From the NCBI GenBank assembly GCA_024281675.1, contig JAMXAG010000009.1, forward strand, positions 1-64,000: a DNA stretch of 64,000 bases, written 5' to 3'. Source of the stretch: Nitrosomonas sp. GTDB taxonomy: Bacteria; Pseudomonadota; Gammaproteobacteria; Burkholderiales; Nitrosomonadaceae. Positions 17,791-25,846 of the stretch are shown here, one piece after another. The position numbers were made by a program, and so were the translations under genes. Position 1 is the stretch's first letter, and each line of letters starts with the position of its first letter. The notes under the pieces were generated by a model, which saw only the letters and a program-made list of their open reading frames with translations, was not told where the DNA came from and ran no database searches.

Positions 17791-20685
17791 ATGAAACCAG
17801 ATTTGGATCACTTACTCAATCAACATTCCGCTGATTTTGAGGTGCGTGATAAGCGTTTTGATGATTTTATCAAAAGTGTTCCTGGTGTTGTTTTTGAGTT
17901 TTGTGTTGATGAAGAGAGACATCGATCATTACCTTTTATTAGTGAAGGTGTTGCTGATTTGATTGGTTATTCCGCAGCTGAATGTATGGCCAATGTAGAA
18001 ATTATTTTTGATAAGATTTCTCCAGAATTTATTCCAGCTTTAGAAGCTTCCATGGAAAATTCTTTAGAGAGATTAGTACCGTGGATTTATGAGTATCCTA
18101 TTGAAACATCAAGCGGCGAAAAATGGATATGGAGTTATTCTATCCCGCAACGCAATAAAAATGGAGTGACTTGTTGGCGTGGCGTTATTGTTGATATCAC
18201 CCAACAAAAAAATATTGAAAAAGCTTTGCGCGACAATGAGCAGCTTTTTCGCAGCGTAGCAGAGGTGGCACCCATCGGTATCTTTCGAGCCGATGCCACA
18301 GGGGAATATGTTTACGTGAATGAACGGTGGTGTGAAATTGCTAATATGTGCGATGAAATGGTGTTGGGATCCGCGTGGATTAACTGCGTTCATCCCGACG
18401 ACAGGAAGCGTGTTATATCTGAATGGCGTAATACCGTGCAGCAACAAAGGCAATTTGTCTCGGAATACCGATTTCAAACTCAGCAGCAAAAAATCAAATG
18501 GATCGTTGGTCGCGCGCAAATCGAGCGTGATCGCCGAGGAAATGTGCTGGGTTATGTAGGTACTATTGCGGATATTACCGACCGGAAGATGAAGGAGGTA
18601 GCGTTGGCCGAGTCTCGTAATCTCCTGGAAACGATTATTGATACAGCTCCCGTTCGAATTTTCTGGAAAGATAATGAATTAAACTATATCGGTTGTAACT
18701 TGGCTTTTGCTAAGGATAATGGGGCGGAATCGATGCAGCAAATTATTGGTAAAAATGACTATGATTTGCATTGCAAAAAGCATGCAGATATTTATCGAAC
18801 TGATGACCGCCAGGTAATTGATACAGGCCTGTCAAAGTTAGCTTATGAAGAACCTCGTAATTCGCCCGATGGAAGAATTCTGTGGCAAAGAACATCGAAA
18901 GTACCGTTGCGGAATCACCACAATGAAATTATTGGTGTGTTGGGAACCTATCAGGATATCACTAAAGAAAAACATACCTACGATTCGATGCGTTTGGCTG
19001 CAACCATTTACCAATCGAGTAACGAAGCGATTATGGTAGCCGATGAAAATGATTTGATTATACAAATAAATCCAGCTTTTACACGAATGACAGGGTATAC
19101 CTTGACGGATGTTCAAGGTAAAAGTCCGGAGTTTTTGCGTTCTGATTGCCATGATGCCGATTTTTATCAAGAAATACGCCGAACACTTTTTAACGATGAT
19201 CATTGGCAGGGTGAAATCTGGGATAAACATAAAGACGGTACGCTGCATGCAAAATGGGTCAGCATTAGTGTGATTCGCCACAAAGATAATCGCATTCATT
19301 ATTATGTATCGCAATTTACCGATATCACCGAAAAGAAAAAGAAAGATGAACTGCTTTTGTTCCAGGCGAATTACGATTCGCTGACTGGATTACCGAATCG
19401 TAATTTATTTAAAGATCGGCTCGAGATGAAAATCCAAGAATCCCGGAAGAATGGTTCATTGCTGGCATTATTGTTTCTGGATTTAGACCATTTTAAAGAT
19501 ATCAATGACACCTTGGGTCATGATAAAGGCGATGAATTATTAAAACAAGTTGCTATCCGCATCAAGGGTTGTATTACGGAGCAGGATACCGTAGCCCGTT
19601 TGGGGGGGGACGAGTTTGCCGTAATTTTATCAACGATCGTTGATCGTACGCAGATCAGATTGATCGCGCAGAATATTATCCAGAGTTTGAACGAGCCTTT
19701 TAACTTTGATCGCAGCCAAACGGATTATTATATTTCGACCAGTATTGGGATCGTATTTTATCCAGATGATGGCATGCAGATGAAAACGCTGATGAAGCAC
19801 GCCGATCAAGCGATGTATGCTGCGAAGCACGAGGGACGTAATCGTTTTTCGTATTTTACCCCGTCCATGCAACGCGAAGCGCATGAAAAAATGATATTAA
19901 TTCGTGACTTGCGTCAGGCCATCGAGAAAAATGAGTTGCAAGTGTACTATCAACCGATCATCGATTTGTCGAGTGGCCGTTTTGTGAAAGGGGAAGCGTT
20001 GGTGCGTTGGGATCATCGGCGTAGAGGGTTAGTTAGTCCAGCCGTTTTTATTCCGCTGGCGGAAGAGAGTGGTTTGATCTTAGAAGTGGGTGACGCTGTA
20101 TTTAAACATGTCATTGCATTGATTCAGCAGTGTTCTGAGAGGTGGGGGTATGATGTGCAGATCAGCGTCAATATGTCACCGCTACAGTTTAAATTTATGA
20201 ATAAATTTAGCTGGTTAGAAGAACTGGAACGGCTCGGATTGCCAGGTAACTGTATCAATGTTGAAATTACCGAAAGTCTTTTATTAAAGGATTCATCGGT
20301 CGTTCAAGAGCATCTACTCGAGTTCCGCAATAATGGTATTGAAGTATCGATCGATGATTTTGGTACGGGTTTTTCGTCATTGTCCTACCTCAAGAAGTTT
20401 GATATTGACTATTTAAAGATAGATCGGACTTTTATTAATCAATTGATGGAGAATGAAACCGACCGTACTTTGGTCGAGGCGATTATTGTGATGGCGCATA
20501 AGCTCAATATTAAAACTGTTGCAGAGGGAGTTGAAACAAAAGCGCAACAGGAATTATTAATGCATCTCGGATGTGATTATGGACAAGGTTTTTTATATTC
20601 GCAGCCCGTTAAGGCAAAGGCGTTTGAGAAATTATTGATGGATAACAATAATTATATATTTTTGCCCAAACACTTTGCACATTAA
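17791..20685 (+). CDS. Four-PAS diguanylate cyclase / c-di-GMP phosphodiesterase
   Basis: A 964-residue sensor enzyme of cyclic-di-GMP turnover. The N-terminal half has four PAS/PAC modules (about 20-150, 150-270, 270-395 and 395-530), each ending in a PAC-like motif such as GVIVDITQQK or YVGTIADITDRK. The GGDEF domain follows with an intact RLGGDEFAVIL near residue 604. The EAL domain has EALVRW near 734, NMSPLQF, DDFGTGFSSLSYLKKF, KIDRTFI and EGVET, so both activities look possible. No transmembrane segment is evident, so it is probably cytosolic. The start at Met 17791 is chosen by similarity of length; AAGGA lies 13 bases upstream. Other frames upstream exist but lack support. Confidence 0.93.
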   Translation: MKPDLDHLLNQHSADFEVRDKRFDDFIKSVPGVVFEFCVDEERHRSLPFISEGVADLIGYSAAECMANVEIIFDKISPEFIPALEASMENSLERLVPWIYEYPIETSSGEKWIWSYSIPQRNKNGVTCWRGVIVDITQQKNIEKALRDNEQLFRSVAEVAPIGIFRADATGEYVYVNERWCEIANMCDEMVLGSAWINCVHPDDRKRVISEWRNTVQQQRQFVSEYRFQTQQQKIKWIVGRAQIERDRRGNVLGYVGTIADITDRKMKEVALAESRNLLETIIDTAPVRIFWKDNELNYIGCNLAFAKDNGAESMQQIIGKNDYDLHCKKHADIYRTDDRQVIDTGLSKLAYEEPRNSPDGRILWQRTSKVPLRNHHNEIIGVLGTYQDITKEKHTYDSMRLAATIYQSSNEAIMVADENDLIIQINPAFTRMTGYTLTDVQGKSPEFLRSDCHDADFYQEIRRTLFNDDHWQGEIWDKHKDGTLHAKWVSISVIRHKDNRIHYYVSQFTDITEKKKKDELLLFQANYDSLTGLPNRNLFKDRLEMKIQESRKNGSLLALLFLDLDHFKDINDTLGHDKGDELLKQVAIRIKGCITEQDTVARLGGDEFAVILSTIVDRTQIRLIAQNIIQSLNEPFNFDRSQTDYYISTSIGIVFYPDDGMQMKTLMKHADQAMYAAKHEGRNRFSYFTPSMQREAHEKMILIRDLRQAIEKNELQVYYQPIIDLSSGRFVKGEALVRWDHRRRGLVSPAVFIPLAEESGLILEVGDAVFKHVIALIQQCSERWGYDVQISVNMSPLQFKFMNKFSWLEELERLGLPGNCINVEITESLLLKDSSVVQEHLLEFRNNGIEVSIDDFGTGFSSLSYLKKFDIDYLKIDRTFINQLMENETDRTLVEAIIVMAHKLNIKTVAEGVETKAQQELLMHLGCDYGQGFLYSQPVKAKAFEKLLMDNNNYIFLPKHFAH

Positions 20686-20691
20686 TTTTGA

Positions 20692-21354
20692 TCAATGATG
20701 TTGATTGGATATCAAAAAAATATTCTCATGCAATCGACTCAAACCTCTCTCTTGAAAACGTGGATTTTGTAGCAGAACATCGTATTGTGCCAACAATTCG
20801 ATATGGTCATATGAGTGGTAGCTTGTTAAGACTTCCTGCGGTGTTACAGCAAAGGGTGGCCCGGACATTTCCGAATCTGGATAGTCGAGTGTGATCAGGA
20901 GAATGGGGGAATTTTTCGGTAAAATCGTTAATAAATGATTGATATACCGCTTACGTATTTCAGGTGGAAGCGCGATAAGCGCGGCGCGGTCATAAACGGC
21001 TTGTACATGCTGTACATGTCCTTCTTGTAGGTCGAAGAAATCACCACATAAAATCTGTAAGCAATCGTGTTCTAGCTGAATGAATGGGGCAAGTTCGGCC
21101 CGTATGGGAGGTAGATTATTTTCTTGGAAAAAAGACAGTGCGGCTGAACTGCTCAATTCAACCCCTAAAACAGCCAGTCCTTGTTGATGAAGCCAAAGCA
21201 TATCATGGCTTTTGCCACACATCGGTACAAATACCTCACTGCCGGACGGTATGGCGAGGCGATGCCAGTATTTTTGTAGATAAGGATTAATATCGGTTTG
21301 ATGAAAACCAATTTCCTTGCGATCCCAGCGATCGAGCCAATATGTTTTATCCAT
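20692..21354 (-). CDS. tpm: Thiopurine S-methyltransferase-like protein
   Basis: A 220-residue SAM-dependent methyltransferase. The start YWLDRWDRKEIGFHQTDINPYL is the TPMT signature. VFVPMCGKSHDMLWLHQQG (about 42-60) and VLGVELSS form the SAM site, and VYDRAALIALPPEIRKRY follows near 119. Bacterial members methylate thiopurines and can act on selenite or tellurite; the natural substrate here is unknown. The gene converges on the GGDEF-EAL gene with six bases between the stops. Confidence 0.93.
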   Translation of the reverse strand: MDKTYWLDRWDRKEIGFHQTDINPYLQKYWHRLAIPSGSEVFVPMCGKSHDMLWLHQQGLAVLGVELSSSAALSFFQENNLPPIRAELAPFIQLEHDCLQILCGDFFDLQEGHVQHVQAVYDRAALIALPPEIRKRYINHLLTILPKNSPILLITLDYPDSEMSGPPFAVTPQEVLTSYHSYDHIELLAQYDVLLQNPRFQERGLSRLHENIFLISNQHH

Positions 21355-21649
21355 TTTATGATTTTACCAGCTTGTTCGAATCACGGGGATTTGCGTCAAT
21401 CGATAACTTGCAGGCGTATGATCATAACATGTGCATTTTTATTTTATGTCTACCCGGCTTAAAAATATAAATTTTGTTATCGCTCGCTTGCTTAGGTGGC
21501 TGATGTGCACCAGCATTGCTCGTGCCATTAATTTCCCAATATCGGAACAATCCACAAATTGAGACGGCGACCTTGCACATCCTTGAGAAAAATTGCAAGA
21601 TGCCCACTGTTACCTGGAAATAGCCTTTCAATCATTTTAGGATTTTACT
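21355..21649. other. Divergent spacer tpm / phoR
   Basis: About 295 bases. A 69-codon minus-strand frame (21422-21631) has no ribosome site and no recognisable similarity. No RNA or repeat was identified. phoB, the usual partner upstream of phoR, is not here. Confidence 0.45.
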
Positions 21650-22951
21650 GTGTCCAATATTTGGAAACGTTTTATTTATATTGTTTTGATTACGCTGTTT
21701 TTTAGTGGGATTTTTTGGGGGATTTTTGGTGCGGCGTTTGCCTTGCTGTTGTTTGGTGTGACGCTATTTTGGATCGCATTACACCATGTTTCGCATCTGG
21801 TTGCGCTGGAACGTTGGTTATTATTGCCCAAGCAAGTTTCCGCCAATATTCCGGCCGGTAGCGGCGAATGGGATGATGTGTTTGCGTATTTGGCCCGTTA
21901 CGTGCGCCAGCATAGTCAGAGCCAGGAATTGCTGAGTCTGGCGCTAGAACGCATGCGCAATGTGACGGCCGCCATGCCAGATGGTATTGTCCTGTTGACT
22001 GAAAACGATCGGATTGAATGGTGTAATCCGGTTGCGGAAGATCATCTAGGAATAAGCTTGGCGCTTGATTCAGGGCAACAAATTACGCATTTGGTGCGAC
22101 AAGTTCCGTTTGTTGAATATTTATTGGTACGTAATTTCACCAAGCCATTAATTTTGAACCAAACACGCCGACGGCATAAAAGTGTTTTTTCCTTGCAATT
22201 CGTACCTTATGGCTTCAATCAAAAATTACTCATTAGCCGCGACATTACCCGCTTTGAGAAGCTTGAAACGATGCGCCAAGATTTTATCGCCAATGTTTCA
22301 CATGAATTACGCACGCCGCTTACGGTAATCAGTGGTTTTCTTGATACCTTGACGCATGAGGAAACCACACCGGATTTTGACAAAAGGGCTTTGGCGTTGA
22401 TGTCGGAACAAGCAATCCGTATGCAATCTCTGGTAGAGGATCTGTTGGTTTTGTCGCGTTTGGAGAATGAGCAAAACAAAATTAATGAAACGATCATTAA
22501 TGTAGCTGATTTACTCAGCGAGATTCTACGCGGTGTAGAATCACTTAGTACCGAAAAGCATCTGATTAAATTGGATATTGCGACACAAAGCCAGTTACTG
22601 GGTAGCGAAACAGAATTGCGCAGCGCGTTTAGTAATTTGATTAATAATGCTGTGCGTTATACGCCAGAGAGCGGTGAGATCAGTATTCATTGGCAGGAAA
22701 AGGATGGCCAAGGCGTATTTTATGTACAGGACAGTGGTATCGGCATCGAAGCTCAGCATATTCCCCGCTTGACTGAGCGTTTTTATCGGATTGATACCAG
22801 CCGCTCGCGGGAAACCGGGGGAACAGGGCTCGGGCTAGCAATCGTTAAACACGTCGTGAATCGGCATGATGCACGTTTGCAAATCACCAGTGAGATTGGT
22901 AAAGGAAGCCGCTTTACGATTGTTTTTCCAGCTAAACGATTAGTTGCGTAA
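21650..22951 (+). CDS. phoR: Phosphate-regulon sensor histidine kinase PhoR
   Basis: A 433-residue membrane sensor kinase with two N-terminal membrane helices (about 8-26 and 27-46). A short charged region and a PAS domain with PDGIVLLTENDRIEWCNPVAE (about 107-127) follow. The His-kinase phosphoacceptor is FIANVSHELRTPLTVISGF (His near 215), and the ATPase has NLINNAVRYTP, DSGIGIE and TGGTGLGLAIVKH. The PAS and VSHELRTPLTV pattern fits PhoR of Proteobacteria. It begins with GTG after AGGA. PhoB and pst genes are not adjacent, so the response regulator is inferred to be elsewhere. Confidence 0.88.
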   Translation: MSNIWKRFIYIVLITLFFSGIFWGIFGAAFALLLFGVTLFWIALHHVSHLVALERWLLLPKQVSANIPAGSGEWDDVFAYLARYVRQHSQSQELLSLALERMRNVTAAMPDGIVLLTENDRIEWCNPVAEDHLGISLALDSGQQITHLVRQVPFVEYLLVRNFTKPLILNQTRRRHKSVFSLQFVPYGFNQKLLISRDITRFEKLETMRQDFIANVSHELRTPLTVISGFLDTLTHEETTPDFDKRALALMSEQAIRMQSLVEDLLVLSRLENEQNKINETIINVADLLSEILRGVESLSTEKHLIKLDIATQSQLLGSETELRSAFSNLINNAVRYTPESGEISIHWQEKDGQGVFYVQDSGIGIEAQHIPRLTERFYRIDTSRSRETGGTGLGLAIVKHVVNRHDARLQITSEIGKGSRFTIVFPAKRLVA

Positions 22952-23036
22952 GCGAAAGTATCCTAGCAAGTGTTGAAAAACGATCTGCGTTGCATTACCT
23001 TCCTCGAAAACGTTTCTCAATGGGTTTTTGCTAAAG

Positions 23037-23885
23037 TTAAGATTCAGCTTTTTCGGGCGTCGCTTTTAAAATCTTTTGTAGCGGCTTGACCAATAACGAC
23101 AAGCCAAATAACAACGTGCTGAATAACACGATGGTGGTGCCCGAAGCGACATTAAAAACGTAACTCAGATACATCCCGATAATGCCGGAAAAGGTACCAA
23201 TCAGTGTGGAGTAAATCATCATTTTGCTAAAACTGTCGGTCAAAATCCGCGCGGTGATGGCGGGTGCGATCAGCGTTGCGGCGACCATTGTGACACCGGT
23301 CACGTTGAGTGAGGCGATGACCGCGAGGGTGAGTATGATTGAAAACAGCAGTTGCACCGATGCGGTTCTAATGCCTGATACGTGCGCCGCTTCTTGATCG
23401 AATGTCGAGAAGAGTAGGGCACGGTAGGAAAAAAACAAAGTAATGAAGGTGACAACGGTGACGATGCTAATGATGATCAGGTCATTGTCACTGATTCCTA
23501 AAATATTGCCGAACAAAGCTGCTTCGAAATTTTGCTTGAAATTGCGCAATTTACTCACGATGGCAACACCCAATGCAAACATTGCGGTCGTGACAATGCC
23601 GATGGCTGCATCGAGTTTGATTTTGTTGTTTTGAGTGATTTTGTTAATGATCAGTGCGGCGGCTAATCCCATGGCGCATGCACCCGCATAAAAATTCATA
23701 TTCAGAGTGAATCCCACAATCGCTCCACCGATCGCGGCATGCGATAGTCCGTGACCCACGTAGCTCATGCCCCGCAACACCACGTATACGCCAATTAACC
23801 CACCGGTTGCGCCCACTAAACTGGCAGCTAACAGGCCACGAAGAAAAAAATCATATTGCAGCGGTTCAAGCAAAAATTCCATCAA
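23037..23885 (-). CDS. Zinc/manganese-type ABC transporter permease, putative nickel role
   Basis: A 282-residue ABC-3 family inner-membrane permease (ZnuB/MntB/TroC type) with about eight hydrophobic segments. It carries the motif GMSYVGHGLSHAAIGGAIVG (about 34-53), a hallmark of this group. Its start lies next to the ATPase stop, so it is the last gene of the three-gene operon. Sequence alone would suggest zinc or manganese. Two NikR-type operators at the operon's 5' end and nikR nearby point instead to nickel; this is inference. Confidence 0.88.
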   Translation of the reverse strand: MMEFLLEPLQYDFFLRGLLAASLVGATGGLIGVYVVLRGMSYVGHGLSHAAIGGAIVGFTLNMNFYAGACAMGLAAALIINKITQNNKIKLDAAIGIVTTAMFALGVAIVSKLRNFKQNFEAALFGNILGISDNDLIIISIVTVVTFITLFFSYRALLFSTFDQEAAHVSGIRTASVQLLFSIILTLAVIASLNVTGVTMVAATLIAPAITARILTDSFSKMMIYSTLIGTFSGIIGMYLSYVFNVASGTTIVLFSTLLFGLSLLVKPLQKILKATPEKAES

Positions 23886-24728
23886 TTATGGCTGATCCAT
23901 AAACTGCAAAGGAGTGGCGTGAGCAATCAACAAGTGCCCTTCATGTTTTACGATGACAATATCTCCACCATACGTTTTGGCAAGGATTTCGTTGGTGAAT
24001 ATATCGTGCGGGCGGCCTTGTGCGATGACGCCTTTATTGAAACAAATCACCCAAGGTAGATGCGAGGCTACGGCATTCAGATCGTGCGTGGTCAGTAAGA
24101 TGGTAATGCCTTCGCAATTCAAGCTGCCTAACAGATGCAATATTTCGTGTTGTGTCTTGATATCAACGCCCGAAGTGGGTTCATCAAGAATCAGAATCTT
24201 CGGATTGCTGATCAAGGCGCGTGCTAAGAAAGTACGCTGACGTTGGCCGCCGGAGATTGCGAGAATGTGCTGTTTCAAGCAACTACTGACATCAAGGCGT
24301 TCGGCCAGATCGTAAATTTGATGGCGCTCATGTTTTGTCAACCAAGGCAAAATACGGCCATTGGTATAAAGCCCCATGGCAATGACTTCCTCAACCGTGA
24401 CAGGAAAATTCCAATCGACGCTACCCAGTTGTGGCACATACCCAATGATTCCCGGCTTGATTTTTTCAACGGCACGACCATTCAGTTCGGCTTTGCCGCA
24501 AGTCACCGGGTGCATGCCCATCAGGATTTTAAGCAGCGTCGTTTTACCGCAAGCGGTAGGGCCTACGATACCGGCAAATAATCCATGCGGAATTTCTAAT
24601 GAAAGGTTCTGGAATAATGAATGTTCGTAACCTGCGGTGATATTGCAGAGGCTAACGGCTGAATGCGATGGTGTGTCAGAATCGATTATTGCTTGCATCG
24701 ATGTTCGAGGTACAAGTTGCGTTTCCAC
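23886..24728 (-). CDS. Metal ABC transporter ATP-binding protein
   Basis: A 280-residue ATPase of the ZnuC/MntA type. Walker A reads GPTACGKTT (about 56-64), where the usual small residue is Ala-Cys. The Q-loop is YVPQLGSVDWNFPVTVEEV, the signature is ISGGQRQR near 159, Walker B is ILILDEP and the switch is TTHD. The C-terminal 35 residues extend beyond the core. Its 5' end overlaps the binding-protein gene by 53 bases, or less if Met 11 is used, so translation is coupled. It powers uptake with the adjacent permease and binding protein. Confidence 0.9.
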   Translation of the reverse strand: METQLVPRTSMQAIIDSDTPSHSAVSLCNITAGYEHSLFQNLSLEIPHGLFAGIVGPTACGKTTLLKILMGMHPVTCGKAELNGRAVEKIKPGIIGYVPQLGSVDWNFPVTVEEVIAMGLYTNGRILPWLTKHERHQIYDLAERLDVSSCLKQHILAISGGQRQRTFLARALISNPKILILDEPTSGVDIKTQHEILHLLGSLNCEGITILLTTHDLNAVASHLPWVICFNKGVIAQGRPHDIFTNEILAKTYGGDIVIVKHEGHLLIAHATPLQFMDQP

Positions 24729-25650
24729 CCAGCGCTTGCGTCATGATCGCCATATTGTTCGTCATCATGCCGATGAAAGAATCGATAGGAGGGGCAGGCA
24801 ATTCATCGTCTGAAAGTTGATCGATAAATTGCACATTGGCTTCACGCGCAATCTGCTTCATGATTTTGCTGGGAAAAACATCCGAGCCAAAAATGGCCGG
24901 TACACCGGCTTGCTTGATCTGTTTGATGACACTCATCACTTCTTGCGGTGCAGGTTCAGAGAAATCTGACGGTTGGATGGCTGCAATGACGGTCATGCCA
25001 TAGCGCGGTGCGAAATAAGCAAATGAGTCATGATAAGTTACCAACTTGCGATTCTTTTCAGGAATCGTTTTAACACAAGCAAAAATGGCTTGATCCAATT
25101 TTGTGAGTTTAGCGAGATAGGTTTCGGTATTTAAGAAATATTGTTCTTGATGCTTGGGATCCAACTCGCTCAGACTATCTCGGATGATTTCAGCATATTG
25201 CATCACCAATTGGATGTTCAACCACAGATGCGGATTGGGATGCCCATGCTCACGCGGGAAACTGAAGTCGTATTGCCAGTCTTCTTCCTTCAGTGTGCGG
25301 TTGCCCAATTGTACAACGCGCGTTGCGGGTTTCTTTACTTTTTCAGCCAATTTCAAAGTCGGCAACTCAAGGTCAAGGCCGTTGGCGATGATCAAGTCGG
25401 CCGCTTGTAGTGTTTTGATGTCGGATGGAATGGGTTCGAAAGTGTGCGAGTCAACACCGTCTGGAACTACACCAATGACATCTATATAAACCCCGCCAAT
25501 ATTTCGCACCATGTTCGTGATGGGGGCAACAGTTGTGATGACCGTGAATTTCTTGGGATGCTCCGAAGCAAAGACTTGCTTTCCTAGCGCCAGTGAGATG
25601 AATACTGTGACGAAAAAAAAGAGTAATAGGTAACGATTAGGAGTTCTCAT
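24676..25650 (-). CDS. Metal ABC transporter substrate-binding protein (ZnuA/TroA type)
   Basis: A 324-residue periplasmic protein, first in the operon. It has a signal peptide (about 1-28) and the cluster A-1 fold: VAPITNMVRNIGG, then DSHTFEPIPSDI (first His), NPHLWLNIQ (second), YHDSFAYFAPRYG (third) and a C-terminal acidic loop DQLSDDELP. Only a short HGHPNPH replaces the long His-rich loop typical of true ZnuA. It would deliver a divalent metal to the permease at 23037. Nickel is proposed because of the NikR operators upstream; zinc or manganese cannot be excluded. Confidence 0.88.
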   Translation of the reverse strand: MRTPNRYLLLFFFVTVFISLALGKQVFASEHPKKFTVITTVAPITNMVRNIGGVYIDVIGVVPDGVDSHTFEPIPSDIKTLQAADLIIANGLDLELPTLKLAEKVKKPATRVVQLGNRTLKEEDWQYDFSFPREHGHPNPHLWLNIQLVMQYAEIIRDSLSELDPKHQEQYFLNTETYLAKLTKLDQAIFACVKTIPEKNRKLVTYHDSFAYFAPRYGMTVIAAIQPSDFSEPAPQEVMSVIKQIKQAGVPAIFGSDVFPSKIMKQIAREANVQFIDQLSDDELPAPPIDSFIGMMTNNMAIMTQALGGNATCTSNIDASNNRF

Positions 25651-25702
25651 AGGTTTTTATTTTTTCTGTCGAGCCTTATAGCAGGCTATTTTACACAAGT
25701 TT

Positions 25703-25729
25703 GTATGAAGAAAAATTTATCTTTCATAC
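25703..25729. promoter_or_regulatory. NikR-type operator 1
   Basis: GTATGA (25703-25708) and TCATAC (25724-25729) are the exact half-sites of the E. coli NikR operator, here separated by 15 bases rather than the 16 of the nik promoter. The site lies closer to the divergent metal ABC operon, in the gap shared with the TonB receptor. nikR itself is encoded 2.3 kb away, so nickel-dependent repression is likely. Confidence 0.75.
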
Positions 25730-25751
25730 AAAATCACGATACACTCAGTGC

Positions 25752-25778
25752 GTATGAAGTTTTTTATATAGTTCATAC
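25752..25778. promoter_or_regulatory. NikR-type operator 2
   Basis: GTATGA (25752-25757) and TCATAC (25773-25778), again with a 15-base spacer, 49 bp from operator 1. It lies closest to the TonB-receptor gene. Repetition of the same half-sites at the same spacing makes chance unlikely. Confidence 0.75.
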
Positions 25779-25846
25779 CAAGAATGTTTTTACAGTATAA
25801 AAAGCTTCAGCTTATTGAATTGTCAGTAAATAGAAGATTCGTTTTG

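Noticed and set aside
21422-21631. A 69-codon minus-strand frame between tpm and phoR.
   Set aside because: No ribosome site, no recognisable family, and it lies in a divergent promoter region.
25703-25778. The repeats read as a Zur or Fur operator for the ZnuABC-like genes.
   Set aside because: The half-sites GTATGA/TCATAC match NikR exactly and nikR is next to the locus; no Zur-type palindrome was seen.
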